Under the pieces are notes generated by a model. It ran no database searches. It saw only the letters and a list, made by a program, of their open reading frames with translations, and was not told the origin of the DNA. 64,000 nt of DNA from Enterobacter sp. RHBSTW-00994. GTDB taxonomy: Bacteria > Pseudomonadota > Gammaproteobacteria > Enterobacterales > Enterobacteriaceae. Below are positions 11,068 to 20,187 of this stretch, in pieces. The stretch spans positions 2,808,588-2,872,587 of the forward strand of contig NZ_CP056199.1 of the NCBI RefSeq assembly GCF_013782625.1, read 5' to 3'. Within the stretch, counting starts at the first letter, position 1, and every line of letters begins with the position of its first letter. The translations under genes and the position numbers were made by a program.

Positions 11068-13448
11068 TGCGCCTCCCGGCAGACCAGTGGACCGTAGGTT
11101 AAGAGTTTATGTTCAGGGTTAGCGCCAATGGTCAGAGTGGTCTTACAGTGCCTGCCCTCCGGGGTGGAGATATCCAGCGCGTTCACATCGCTGAGATTTT
11201 CCAGCCAGGCAATCCCGTCATACCCAACCACCGCGTTGCTACGCGAAACTCGCCTGACCTGGCTGCCAACCGGAATCGCATTTCCTTGCGCATCGTGCAG
11301 GATCACACTCGCCACCCGTTCCTGCGCCATCGGAAAGTCCACCAGATAACCACTGTGACGTCGAATCGCAATCCGGCGTTCGGTCTCTTTCAGCCGCGTA
11401 TCGGCTGGCAGATTGAGGGTATCAATGCTGTAACTTGCCGGATAATAGGCTGATACCCCGCTCACGAGCAGGTAACCATTATTGTTGGTTTTACCTACAG
11501 GCTGGTTTTCATAGCTTACGGGAACATCCGGATGTCCATCAGTACTGATCACCACGAAGGCATCATTAATTTTGTTCGCGGCGAACAGTTCGCCGTCCAT
11601 CAGCACAATGGCCCCCATCGCCTCGCCCCACCAGGTCATCATGTCCCGTTCGCCGTACCCACCTCCCTGGAGCTCAATGTGGTTATTCCGCCAGCCCAGC
11701 GTTCCTTGCTGATAGTTGCTCGACTGTGACTGGTTCGCCCAGGCCATATTCCAGCTCAGACCTCCTTCTGATGGCATAGAGTGGTTGTAGTTAATACGCT
11801 GTGTGTTGCCAGCGCCTGGCGTGTTTTCAAAGGTGATGGCGGCACTGTCACGCTCACCAAGCGGAACCTGCAAGGAGAGAGCAACAGTCCAGTCGCCGCG
11901 CTGCTGGTCACGACTGGCCGCCAGATAAATGCTGCTACTTCCCCATAAATTTCGGCTCCACGAGAGGTTGAGCAACTCCGTTTTTTGGCGGTCAAAGCTC
12001 TCAACGCCGATCCAGGCGGCGCCAATATTACCGAACTGGCCCAGGTTAAACGTCAGGGAGTACTGATCGGTATTACGACTCAGGCTGGCGATCGGTTTAT
12101 TATTTTCATCGTAGACCGTAGGCTGGTCATACAATGCCAGGTGACCAAACCCGCGGTCACGCCGGGTATGTTGGGTACTCAGACTCAACTCGCTCGTGCT
12201 GTACTGGTATCCCCAGTTAATTTGCCCTCCATCGTCCCCACGCATTTTGCTGTGGCTATACGCGGTATTCACCACGCCAAAGCGGCCCAACTTAACCACT
12301 GCACCGCCCCCACCCAGCGCCAGTGCCTCTGCTCCTTCACCGTGACCTTCAAGCGTTAGCCAGTCGGTCACGCCATAGCGGTACGATCCGCTCCCCGCCG
12401 CCGGGCCATAGTCAAAATTTTTGATACCGTAATCACGGCGCAAACGGCCCAGAGTCACGGCGCCATCGCTGAGCCCCTGTTTGAGTAAATCGCTGGTCAC
12501 ATAAAAGGGTAACGTCGTGCTGACCTGACGACCCAACGCATCGGTGGTGATCAACACAGCATCGCCTGCTCCGTTTATATAGGGCAGATTAGTGAGCGTG
12601 AACGGGCCAGGCTGTAGCTGGGTCGATCCCGAGCGGTAGCCGTTGATGAAGAGATCCACCGACGTGGGAACAGCCGCTTCTCCTGAGAATTCCGGCAGCG
12701 GCCAGGTAACCAGATCGGGGCGCAGGGAGAAATCACGGCCATAACTGATTCCGCCCATACGCACGCTGGAGCTCCAGCTCAGGGCATCACTTATCACATC
12801 CCCAGCACTCCAGGTGATTGCATCGTCTTCATTCGTGATCATCAGGGTCGTGTCATAGCGAACATACCCTTCCTGCTGCCTACTGTTTCCGGCGAAGTTC
12901 TCCCGGGCATAGCCGGTCGAGGAGAGCGAACCATTTTCATTGAAATAGCGGAATTCGTGCCAGAGGGAAGCCTGACCGCCAGCGTGTTCGGTGTGGTTGG
13001 TATAAAGATCGTAGTTAAGCAGCGCACCTTTGCCGTAATGGGGTTTGCTCTGCATCGCTTGCCCGCTGAACGGCGTCACGCGTGACGGAACCCAGTTTCC
13101 CGGAACCGTCAACAGCAGGCGTTGCGCCGTGCTGTCATACGCCACTCGGACTTGCGAAAGCGTGGAGAGATTTACCTCACCTGGTGGCACATGCTCTGGT
13201 GGAAGTCCCGCGCGCAGCAGATCGGCACTGGAGATGAAGAACGCCCCGCTCCGCTGCGCAACCGGCGCAACCAACCCGGTGTCGTAGTGGTTAAGCACCA
13301 CGGCCAGCTGGAATACCGCCTCGTCATTTATTGCCCGGGCATCCGGCGGTGGCGGTAAACTGTCATCACCGGATTCGGCCCAGGAGCTTGTACTGACGCA
13401 GAGCAGGATAATCATCACAGGTTTCAGTTGCCGGGCGTCGACTGCCAT
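11064..13448 (-). CDS. Outer-membrane pilus usher (Csu/archaic type)
   Basis: Ushers are outer-membrane beta-barrels that assemble pilus subunits delivered by the periplasmic chaperone. The 794-residue protein has a signal peptide (VMIILLCVSTSSWAES), an N-terminal chaperone-binding region, the barrel with a plug domain around SVDLFINGYRSGSTQL and the TLPFYVTSDLLKQG segment, and C-terminal domains with Cys residues near the end (GRHCKTTLTIG). It is shorter than classical FimD-type ushers (about 830-880), as expected of the archaic class. It overlaps the chaperone gene by 25 bases and the adhesin gene by 4, so the operon is tightly coupled. Confidence 0.9.
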   Translation of the reverse strand: MAVDARQLKPVMIILLCVSTSSWAESGDDSLPPPPDARAINDEAVFQLAVVLNHYDTGLVAPVAQRSGAFFISSADLLRAGLPPEHVPPGEVNLSTLSQVRVAYDSTAQRLLLTVPGNWVPSRVTPFSGQAMQSKPHYGKGALLNYDLYTNHTEHAGGQASLWHEFRYFNENGSLSSTGYARENFAGNSRQQEGYVRYDTTLMITNEDDAITWSAGDVISDALSWSSSVRMGGISYGRDFSLRPDLVTWPLPEFSGEAAVPTSVDLFINGYRSGSTQLQPGPFTLTNLPYINGAGDAVLITTDALGRQVSTTLPFYVTSDLLKQGLSDGAVTLGRLRRDYGIKNFDYGPAAGSGSYRYGVTDWLTLEGHGEGAEALALGGGGAVVKLGRFGVVNTAYSHSKMRGDDGGQINWGYQYSTSELSLSTQHTRRDRGFGHLALYDQPTVYDENNKPIASLSRNTDQYSLTFNLGQFGNIGAAWIGVESFDRQKTELLNLSWSRNLWGSSSIYLAASRDQQRGDWTVALSLQVPLGERDSAAITFENTPGAGNTQRINYNHSMPSEGGLSWNMAWANQSQSSNYQQGTLGWRNNHIELQGGGYGERDMMTWWGEAMGAIVLMDGELFAANKINDAFVVISTDGHPDVPVSYENQPVGKTNNNGYLLVSGVSAYYPASYSIDTLNLPADTRLKETERRIAIRRHSGYLVDFPMAQERVASVILHDAQGNAIPVGSQVRRVSRSNAVVGYDGIAWLENLSDVNALDISTPEGRHCKTTLTIGANPEHKLLTYGPLVCREAQ

Positions 13449-14185
13449 TGCGTGTCCCTGGCATTAATTTGTGCGCTCATCTGCTCCGGCTGATGTACAC
13501 CTGCGGGTATCGGCCAACTGCGGGTACTGTCCGGCAGGACATATCCCAGCAATCCTTCTGCCAGCGCGCGTTTCCGGCCACCTTGACTCAACGTCACCTG
13601 GCTCAGCCTGACATGCACATCCCCCTGATTACGGACCTGTAATGCAGGTTGTCCCGCCTCCTGAATGATTCGCCAGCTCAATTTTTGCGTATCGGCCAGG
13701 GCATGGTGCGCCCCTTCTTTTATTGTCGGGATCCCCTGACCATAGACAAACAGTGGAATGGAATATCGCATTTGCAGTTTGAGACCAATTTCAGGTTCTG
13801 CTTTCGCGTCAGGCTGCGGAATTTCATCCACAATAATGCGGTAGGCTTGTTCAACGCCGATAGGGATGGTGGTCTGTTTGATCAACCGAATCAGCTGTTT
13901 GCTGCCTTTCGCTATCGTCACAATCGGCGGACTGGCAACCACATCCTGCTGTGCGGCGTAGCGTTCAAAGCCATTTTCCTGACGCCAGCGTACAATACGT
14001 ACCTGCATCGTGGTCGCGCCACTGCCCTGGTTCTGGATCCATAATTCAGTCGCTTTGGTATCTGCCGACAACCAGGGGTCGATCGGCCATAACAGAATTG
14101 TCGCCGCGGCATTCGCATGGCCACTGATCACCCCGAAAATACCCCACAGGCCAAGTACAGCGTTTCGCACATAAGAGACCTTCAT
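13424..14185 (-). CDS. Periplasmic pilus chaperone (Csu/archaic type)
   Basis: This is a PapD-like periplasmic chaperone of 253 residues, counterpart of CsuC. A signal peptide (to about residue 27, GHANA-A) is followed by the first immunoglobulin-like domain with the subunit-binding basic region GSKQLIRLI and the family signature EQAYRIIVDEIP, then a second domain with LSWRIIQEAGQPALQVRNQG. It holds pilins by donor-strand complementation and hands them to the usher. It starts 16 bases after the second pilin gene and overlaps the usher start. Confidence 0.92.
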   Translation of the reverse strand: MKVSYVRNAVLGLWGIFGVISGHANAAATILLWPIDPWLSADTKATELWIQNQGSGATTMQVRIVRWRQENGFERYAAQQDVVASPPIVTIAKGSKQLIRLIKQTTIPIGVEQAYRIIVDEIPQPDAKAEPEIGLKLQMRYSIPLFVYGQGIPTIKEGAHHALADTQKLSWRIIQEAGQPALQVRNQGDVHVRLSQVTLSQGGRKRALAEGLLGYVLPDSTRSWPIPAGVHQPEQMSAQINARDTQWQSTPGN

Positions 14186-14201
14186 CGACCTTCTCCCTGA
14201 G

Positions 14202-14750
14202 TCACCATGACAACGTCACGGCAAGTTGATCTGAATAGGTTCCTGCGGGGCTAAACCCCGTCAAGAGCGCGACACCAAACAGTGGCAGCGCAATGTTATT
14301 GCTGTTGGTATAGGTCACCGACACGGACTGGTTGACCCCAATCTCACTGTTCGCGGCCAGTGAACTGCTGCTGTACAACCGGTATCCCACAACATCGGTG
14401 CTACTGGCTTTTTGCATTCGTCGAACAGACGAGTAGTGCTGCCCACCATCAATGCTCATACTCAGCGTCACACCGGGCGTACAGGCGATGGACAGGGCTC
14501 CGTTTGGCACAAAACTGGTGCTCACAGGGCTACTTTCCACACCGGTATGCGTACCAAAATCCAGTGTTCCAAACAGCCCGCCACTGCCGGTTGTCACCGA
14601 ACACCCCGGCACAATGGTCGCACTAACTTTAAAAGACTTTGAGGTGACGGCCTCTGCCGTAGGAAGCAAAAGCAGCCCTATCACCAGCATAAAAAAAGTT
14701 TGCAGAATGCCCTCTGCGCCAGAGCGCAGACATAAAATGGACGCCTTCAT
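14202..14750 (-). CDS. Spore-coat-U family pilus subunit, second pilin
   Basis: A secreted spore coat protein U-domain subunit of 182 residues, probably a minor or adaptor pilin comparable to CsuA or CsuB. It has an N-terminal hydrophobic segment ending near TAEAVTSK, then the family pattern: KVSATIVPGCSVTTG, FGTLDFGTHTG, a Cys in IACTPGVTLSMSIDGG, and a C-terminal FSPAGTYSDQLAVTLSW strand. The start could be internal, because the first 15 residues (MKASILCLRSGAEGI) are unusual for a signal peptide. It lies 14 bases after the major pilin gene. Confidence 0.86.
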   Translation of the reverse strand: MKASILCLRSGAEGILQTFFMLVIGLLLLPTAEAVTSKSFKVSATIVPGCSVTTGSGGLFGTLDFGTHTGVESSPVSTSFVPNGALSIACTPGVTLSMSIDGGQHYSSVRRMQKASSTDVVGYRLYSSSSLAANSEIGVNQSVSVTYTNSNNIALPLFGVALLTGFSPAGTYSDQLAVTLSW

Positions 14751-14764
14751 GATGAACGCTGAAG

Positions 14765-15337
14765 CTAGTAGGTCACGCTAACGTTAATGGTATCGGTGTA
14801 CGTTCCCGGCACGACTGACACGCTGTTACCACCTCCGGTGATCCGCCCATAAAGGGTATAGCTATTGACTCCCCCGGTAGTTGACGCAATCGGCAGAGCG
14901 GCGTTATTAGCCACAACGTTGTTAAACCCGCTGTCGCTATAGAGGCTGTAAGCTACACCCTGCGCCGCATTCGTGGTGTTGATCAGATAACGTGCCGGTG
15001 TGCCGGTGGTTCCCACAATAGTACCTGGTGCAGTGGAGTTGGTATTCCCGGTAATCGCAACGGTATAGCTTGTCGTCGTACACTGGATCGTGAAGGTGTT
15101 GCCGCCGCTGGCCCCGGTCAACTGAGTGGAGAGCGTTGAAAAGGTCGCTGGATGGGTCCCAAAATCCAGCGTCCCGAAGTTAATACCGTTTTGCGAAGGC
15201 GAACCGTTGATCAAGCAGCCATTGGTTAGCGTCAGTGTTGCACCGATGGTTCCACTGCTGGTTACCACCGCCTGCGCTTGTCCTGCCACCATAACCAGAA
15301 TGCTGCCTGTACATATCAGAAGGAGTTTTCGTTTCAT
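14765..15337 (-). CDS. Spore-coat-U family major pilin (CsuA/B-like)
   Basis: This is the first gene of the pilus operon and the probable major rod subunit, as CsuA/B is in the Acinetobacter Csu system. The 190-residue product has a clear signal peptide (SILVMVAGQAQA-V), then ATLTLTNGCLING, the hallmark INFGTLDFGTHPA, a second Cys in FTIQCTTT, and a C-terminal VVPGTYTDTINVSVTY strand. The Ser/Thr/Asn/Gly-rich composition with two Cys is typical. An AGGAG-type site (GAGGGCTG) precedes the ATG. The promoter must lie in the 429-base AT-rich region upstream. Confidence 0.88.
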   Translation of the reverse strand: MKRKLLLICTGSILVMVAGQAQAVVTSSGTIGATLTLTNGCLINGSPSQNGINFGTLDFGTHPATFSTLSTQLTGASGGNTFTIQCTTTSYTVAITGNTNSTAPGTIVGTTGTPARYLINTTNAAQGVAYSLYSDSGFNNVVANNAALPIASTTGGVNSYTLYGRITGGGNSVSVVPGTYTDTINVSVTY

Positions 15338-15766
15338 TTACAGCCCTCCAGAAAATGTTGCCGTTCGCTTTTCGCATTTTATTGATACGGCTCAATATGT
15401 TAGCCCCACTTAACTTTCCTGACGGGGGGTTAATGTGAATTTAGTTTATGGTGACGCGTTCAACCACTCCTGCCGCTTCGCCTAATACCTTTGCCGTATT
15501 GACCCATATTTCACATAAAAAACAATAAATTAGATGAAATAAAAATGAAGAAAAAAGCAATAAGATGAGGATATATCCACAAAAGTGTGATTAGCGTCAC
15601 GATATATCGTCACTGTGTTAGCAACAAATTTAATAAAAAATAAAAACTAGTTGTATCTGCCCCCGCTTTACTTCAATTTATGTGCCGAATCTTTTCTGGC
15701 GCTGTAATAAAAAATCAATATGCATCAGCGCCAAAGACAACCTAAGCGCATAGAGGGTATTTTTTC
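15338..15766. other. Intergenic region between pilus operon and symporter
   Basis: This 429-base AT-rich gap holds the divergent promoters of the pilus operon (minus) and the symporter (plus). The one site I can defend is a CRP-like operator at 15586-15601. I see no coding sequence or repeat. Confidence 0.7.
15586..15601. promoter_or_regulatory. CRP-like site upstream of symporter
   Basis: TGTGATTAGCGTCACG matches the CRP consensus TGTGA-N6-TCACA at 9 of 10 conserved bases. Its centre is about 173 bases before the symporter start. Catabolite control is usual for dicarboxylate transporters such as dctA, so the symporter is the likely target; the pilus operon reads the other way and could also respond. 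Confidence 0.65.
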
Positions 15767-17026
15767 GTGGCAAGTGCAAACAAACTCACACTCTTCATCG
15801 TGATATTCATGCTGGCGGGTATTCTTTCAGGGGCAGCGATTCATGAATACGCATCACATGACGTCATCGCCACCTGGGCAGACAACATCACGCTCCTTAC
15901 CGATATTTTCCTCCGACTCATTAAGATGGTCATTGCCCCTCTGGTGTTCAGTACGCTGACCGTTGGGATCATGAAACTGGGTGAAACCTCCACCATTGGC
16001 CGCGTAGGCGGTAAAGCGATGGTGTGGTTTATTAGCTCATCTGTACTGTCTATTCTGGTCGGGTTGTTCATTGTCACCATGGAACATCCTGGCAGCGGTC
16101 TGAACTTAGCCATTCCGGTTGAATCCGTTGACACGGGTCTGGCTGTTGGCGGGATGACGCTGAAAGGCTTCCTTTCCCACACCATCCCGACCAGCATTGC
16201 GGGCGCAATGGCAAACAACGAGATCCTGCAAATTGTGGTCTTCTCCATGTTCTTCGGAATTGGTGGGGCATCACTGGGTGAGAAGTTTAATGCGCCGCTG
16301 GTTGCAGCACTTGATGTGGTTTCCCACATCATGCTGAAGGTGACGGGCTATGTAATGTATGTTGCGCCGCTGGCCATTTTTGCCGCGATCTCCTCCGTTG
16401 TGGCAACGCAGGGTCTGGGTATTTTGCTGAACTATGCGTCCTTTATCGGAGGCTACTATGTTGCGATTGTACTCACCTGTATGGTGCTGCTGGCCGTGGG
16501 TTACATGGTGCTGAAAAAAGAGGTGTTCCGCTTAGTCAGTATGCTTAAGGACCCGGTCCTGGTGGCCTTTACCACCAGCAGTTCTGAAGCGGCTTATCCA
16601 AAAACGCTGGAACAACTGGTGCGCTTTGGCTGCTCACGCAACATCGTGTCGTTCGTACTGCCAATTGGTTACTCGTTCAACCTGGTGGGCTCTATGGTGT
16701 ACTGCTCTTTCGCCTCCATGTTTATCGCCCAGGCGTACAACATTCACCTGAGTTTCTCAGAAGTGACAGTGTTAATGCTGACGTTGATGCTGGCCTCTAA
16801 AGGGATTGCGGGTGTGCCGCGCTCTGCCCTGGTTGTTCTGGCCGCGACCATTCCGAGCTTTAATATCCCGGTTGCCGGCATTTTGCTGCTGATGGGCATT
16901 GACCACTTCCTGGATATGGGACGTTCAGCGATTAACGTACTGGGTAACGGGATCGCAACGGCGATGCTGGCGCAGAATGAAGGATTGCTGGAAGAGCAGC
17001 CAGAGATGGTTGAGCAGGAAGCATAA
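15767..17026 (+). CDS. DAACS-family dicarboxylate/glutamate:cation symporter
   Basis: This inner-membrane secondary transporter of 419 residues belongs to the dicarboxylate/amino acid:cation symporter family (DctA, GltP). It has about eight membrane helices plus the two re-entrant hairpins. The serine-rich HP1 motif is TTSSSEAAYP (about 264-273), the helix 7 motif region is GYSFNLVGS, and the helix 8 signature is DMGRSAINVLGNGIAT near the end. The substrate is not settled by sequence: DctA and GltP differ at few positions and this protein is not a close copy of either. The start is GTG with AGAGGG ten bases upstream. It stands alone, divergent from the pilus operon. Confidence 0.88.
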   Translation: MASANKLTLFIVIFMLAGILSGAAIHEYASHDVIATWADNITLLTDIFLRLIKMVIAPLVFSTLTVGIMKLGETSTIGRVGGKAMVWFISSSVLSILVGLFIVTMEHPGSGLNLAIPVESVDTGLAVGGMTLKGFLSHTIPTSIAGAMANNEILQIVVFSMFFGIGGASLGEKFNAPLVAALDVVSHIMLKVTGYVMYVAPLAIFAAISSVVATQGLGILLNYASFIGGYYVAIVLTCMVLLAVGYMVLKKEVFRLVSMLKDPVLVAFTTSSSEAAYPKTLEQLVRFGCSRNIVSFVLPIGYSFNLVGSMVYCSFASMFIAQAYNIHLSFSEVTVLMLTLMLASKGIAGVPRSALVVLAATIPSFNIPVAGILLLMGIDHFLDMGRSAINVLGNGIATAMLAQNEGLLEEQPEMVEQEA

Positions 17027-17126
17027 TGTGATGAATCTTCCAGAACACGTCATATAGAGTTCTGGTGGTCATGTTCCGTTCACTTCTGTTCCCCTGCTTT
17101 CTGTCCATTTCTCTGCGGTGAACGTG

Positions 17127-17537
17127 TTAAGGGGGCTATCGCCGCCCCCTTAACAATCCCGGCTCCCGGCAAGGAAAATCGCCACTTCACGGTTCCCTCG
17201 ACTTATTGCGTCTGGCTTTCGGGTCGGGTACGACGTCACATCCCTGCAGGCGGCCCCGGCCAGCCGCAAACGTCTCGGCGATGTCCAGCCGGACTCTCGC
17301 TCCCTCTCGCTTCTTCATTGCCTGAATGAGGTACGGAGGTTGAGTCCCCGCTAAAATCGGCGAGCCGGAGGCCTGATGACAAGGGCTGGACGCCAGGTAT
17401 GGTGGCCAGAGGCGAAACGAGACAGGAGGTCAAGTCGAGCGACCGCTGGCAGCCGGTCGGGAGGTGAGCGTCGTGTGAAGCACCGATTTTCTGCGGGCCA
17501 CGGGGATTGATAAGGGAGCCGCTGCGGCCCCCTTATC
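17127..17537. other. GC-rich structured non-coding element with terminal hairpins
   Basis: There is no plausible gene between the symporter and cheW (590 bases). The core 411 bases have strong secondary structure. At the left end TTAAGGGGGC (17127-17136) pairs perfectly with GCCCCCTTAA (17144-17153). At the right end GATAAGGGAGCC (17509-17520) pairs 11 of 12 with GGCCCCCTTATC (17526-17537). Between them CAATCCC (17154-17160) pairs with GGGATTG (17503-17509). A long-range stem follows: GAAAATCG plus CTTCAC (17174-17181, 17185-17190) with GTGAAG plus CGATTTTC (17475-17480, 17484-17491), separated by a 3x3 internal loop. A local hairpin sits at 17440-17459 (CGACC-GCT / AGC-GGTCG). This is the layout of a structured RNA, possibly carried by an ORF-less IS200/IS605-like element. 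Family unknown. Confidence 0.7.
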
Positions 17538-17617
17538 CCGTTCACGGGCGGAGAATATGACATGGGAAACCGGACATAAGGTGAACGGAAAAACCCACGA
17601 AAATTACATTTATGACA

Positions 17618-18121
17618 TTACGCTACGTGACTCGCCGCAATATCCAGCAAAGCCATCTCATCGCTGTTCAGCAGCTTCTCAATGTTCACCAGAATCAACA
17701 TGCGATCGCCAAGAGCGCCAAGGCCCGTCAGATACTCGGTAGACAGCGTTACCGCAAACTCTGGCGCAGGACGGATTTGGTCAGAAGTCAGAGACAGCAC
17801 ATCAGATACGCCATCCACGACAATCCCCACCACTCGCTGGCCGAGGTTCAGGACAATCACCACGGTGTTATCGTTGTACTCCACATCGCCCTGACTGAAC
17901 TTCACACGCAGGTCAACGATAGGCACGATGACACCGCGCAGGTTCGTCACGCCCTTGATAAACGCAGGCGTATTGGCAATGCGAGTCACCTGATCGTAGC
18001 CGCGAATTTCCTGCACTTTAAGAATATCGATGCCGTATTCTTCATCGCCTAAAGTGAAGACCAGGAATTCCTGCCCTGATGGCTCGCCGGCCAGTTTCGT
18101 TACATTACTCATACCGGTCAT
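17618..18121 (-). CDS. cheW: Chemotaxis coupling protein CheW
   Basis: CheW links chemoreceptors to the CheA kinase in the polar array. The 167-residue protein is nearly identical to E. coli Che[21 protein letters not shown] at the start, the core [20 protein letters not shown], and [13 protein letters not shown]. It is the last gene of motA-motB-cheA-cheW and begins 19 bases after cheA. In E. coli tar follows directly; here the pilus operon, symporter and structured element (about 7.5 kb) lie between. Confidence 0.98.
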   Translation of the reverse strand: MTGMSNVTKLAGEPSGQEFLVFTLGDEEYGIDILKVQEIRGYDQVTRIANTPAFIKGVTNLRGVIVPIVDLRVKFSQGDVEYNDNTVVIVLNLGQRVVGIVVDGVSDVLSLTSDQIRPAPEFAVTLSTEYLTGLGALGDRMLILVNIEKLLNSDEMALLDIAASHVA

Positions 18122-18140
18122 GTTATTACCTTTTTCTTAA

Positions 18141-20183
18141 TCAGGCGGCTGTGTATGCCACGCGTTGTTCACGATTTAATCCCTGAAGCGCCGATACATC
18201 GACGATCAGCGCGACGCTGCCATCACCGAGGATGGTAGCTGCAGAAATACCCGGCACTTTACGGTAGTTGCTCTCGAGGTTCTTCACGACAACCTGATGC
18301 TGACCAATCAGTTGATCGACTAACAGTGCATAGCGACGACCTGCGCTTTGCAAAATAACCACGATCCCCTGGGTGGCTTCGGTTTTTGCCCCATCGACTT
18401 CGAAGACTTTCCACAGTTCCACCAGCGGCAGATATTCGCCACGTACTTCCAGTACGCGCTCGCCACCCGCTAACGGATGCAGATCTTCTTCACGAGGCTG
18501 CAACGATTCCATTACCGCATTCAATGGCAGAATAAACACTTCCCCCGCCACTTTTACCGACATCCCATCGAGGATCGCCAGTGTTAATGGCAGCAGGATA
18601 CGAATGGTCGTGCCAGAGCCTTGTTTAGACTTGATCTCAACATGGCCGCCCATCTCCTGGATATTACGTTTCACAACGTCCATACCCACACCACGGCCAG
18701 ACACATCGGTCACCTGCTCTGCGGTCGAGAAGCCAGGTGCGAAGATCAACATGCCCACTTCTTCGTCGGTCATGTTTTCGTTAACATTCATGCCTTGCGA
18801 AATCGCTTTCGCCAGGATGCGTTCACGGTTAAGACCCGCGCCATCATCGGTCACTTCGATACAGATATTACCGCCCTGATGTTCTGCGGACAGAATCAGG
18901 TTCCCCACTGGAGATTTCCCGGCGGCAATACGGTTTTCCGGGGATTCAATACCGTGATCCAGACTGTTACGCACCAGGTGCGTTAACGGATCAATAATGC
19001 GCTCAATCAGGCTCTTATCCAGCTCAGTAGAACTGCCCAACTGCGTCAGTTCAATCTGCTTATTAAGCTTGCTGGCCAGATCGCGTACCAGACGCGGGAA
19101 GCGGCTGAAGACATATTCCATCGGCATCATACGGATGGACATCACCGATTCTTGCAGGTCACGTGCATTGCGCTGCAATTGCCCCATGCTGGTGATCAGA
19201 TCACCGTGGGTCACAGGATCCAGTTCATTAGAACGTTGAGCCAGCATCGACTGGGTGATCACCAGTTCACCCACCAGGTTAATCAGTTGATCCACTTTCT
19301 CAACCGCAACGCGGATGCTGGTGGATTCGCTGGAACGCGCAGCAGGTTTTTCTCGCTCGCCACGCGCCTGCGCGCCTGCCTCTTTCGGCACAGCTTTTAA
19401 CGCCGGTACAGCGGCCACGGCAGCAGGTGGAGCAACCTCTGCCACAGCAACCGTCTCTTCCACTTCAGCTGGGACGTCGGCGCTTACCATTTCGGTTTCA
19501 AAATCAATCTGATCCGCTTCAATAACAAAGCACAGGACCGCCACGATATCATCCTGGCCAATACCGTCATCAAGCGTCGCAGCGAGGCTGTCTTTCCCTT
19601 TCACGACATTGCTTAATGTCGCCAGGTTACTCAGTTCCTCTTCCAGCAGATTGACTTCGTTCTCTTTCAGGCGAGAGAGGACCACGCGCAGTTTGCTGGC
19701 CGGCGCAGAGGCCGTTGCAACATCCTGTGCAGCTGCTGCGTCAACAACGCTCAATTTTGCTGCGCTAACGGCGGGAACCGCCGCTTCGCCTTTCGCTTCC
19801 AGCGCTAACTGGCGCAGAGCATTGCAGATATATTCAAAGCTTGCGGCATCAGGCTCTGCCGAGCTTTTATAGGCGTCGAGCTGTTCCTGCATAATATCTT
19901 TGGTTTCCAAAAACAGGTTGATAATGTCGGTATTGAGCTGCATCTCACCGCGTCGCGCTTCATCAAGCAGGTTTTCCATTAAATGGGTTGTTTCCTGCAA
20001 AATGGTAAAACCAAATGTTCCGGCTCCGCCTTTGATCGAATGCGCCGCACGGAAGATGGCATTAAGCTGCTCTGAATCAGGTGCTTCAGGCACGAGATCC
20101 AGCAGGTGTTGCTCCATATCAGCCAACAATTCGTCAGCTTCATCAAAGAATGTCTGGTAAAAATCGCTAATATCCATGCTCAC
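18141..20183 (-). CDS. cheA: Chemotaxis histidine kinase CheA
   Basis: CheA phosphorylates CheY and CheB in response to receptor state. The 680-residue protein has a P1 Hpt domain with phospho-accepting H48 in [11 protein letters not shown], a P2 CheY/CheB-binding domain (about 160-235), a P3 dimerisation domain from about 290 ([20 protein letters not shown]), a P4 ATPase domain with the N box ([11 protein letters not shown]), G1 (VTDDGAGLN) and G2 (GRGVGMDVV), and a P5 CheW-like domain. The Ala/Val/Pro-rich linker between P2 and P3 makes it about 26 residues longer than E. coli CheA. An internal Met near residue 98 could give the short CheA form known in E. coli. Confidence 0.98.
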   Translation of the reverse strand: MSMDISDFYQTFFDEADELLADMEQHLLDLVPEAPDSEQLNAIFRAAHSIKGGAGTFGFTILQETTHLMENLLDEARRGEMQLNTDIINLFLETKDIMQEQLDAYKSSAEPDAASFEYICNALRQLALEAKGEAAVPAVSAAKLSVVDAAAAQDVATASAPASKLRVVLSRLKENEVNLLEEELSNLATLSNVVKGKDSLAATLDDGIGQDDIVAVLCFVIEADQIDFETEMVSADVPAEVEETVAVAEVAPPAAVAAVPALKAVPKEAGAQARGEREKPAARSSESTSIRVAVEKVDQLINLVGELVITQSMLAQRSNELDPVTHGDLITSMGQLQRNARDLQESVMSIRMMPMEYVFSRFPRLVRDLASKLNKQIELTQLGSSTELDKSLIERIIDPLTHLVRNSLDHGIESPENRIAAGKSPVGNLILSAEHQGGNICIEVTDDGAGLNRERILAKAISQGMNVNENMTDEEVGMLIFAPGFSTAEQVTDVSGRGVGMDVVKRNIQEMGGHVEIKSKQGSGTTIRILLPLTLAILDGMSVKVAGEVFILPLNAVMESLQPREEDLHPLAGGERVLEVRGEYLPLVELWKVFEVDGAKTEATQGIVVILQSAGRRYALLVDQLIGQHQVVVKNLESNYRKVPGISAATILGDGSVALIVDVSALQGLNREQRVAYTAA

Positions 20184-20187
20184 GCTA

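Noticed and set aside
17236-17563. Short minus-strand frames inside the structured element
   Set aside because: Overlapping Ser/Pro/Arg-rich frames in more than one phase, no ribosome site; RNA structure explains the composition better.
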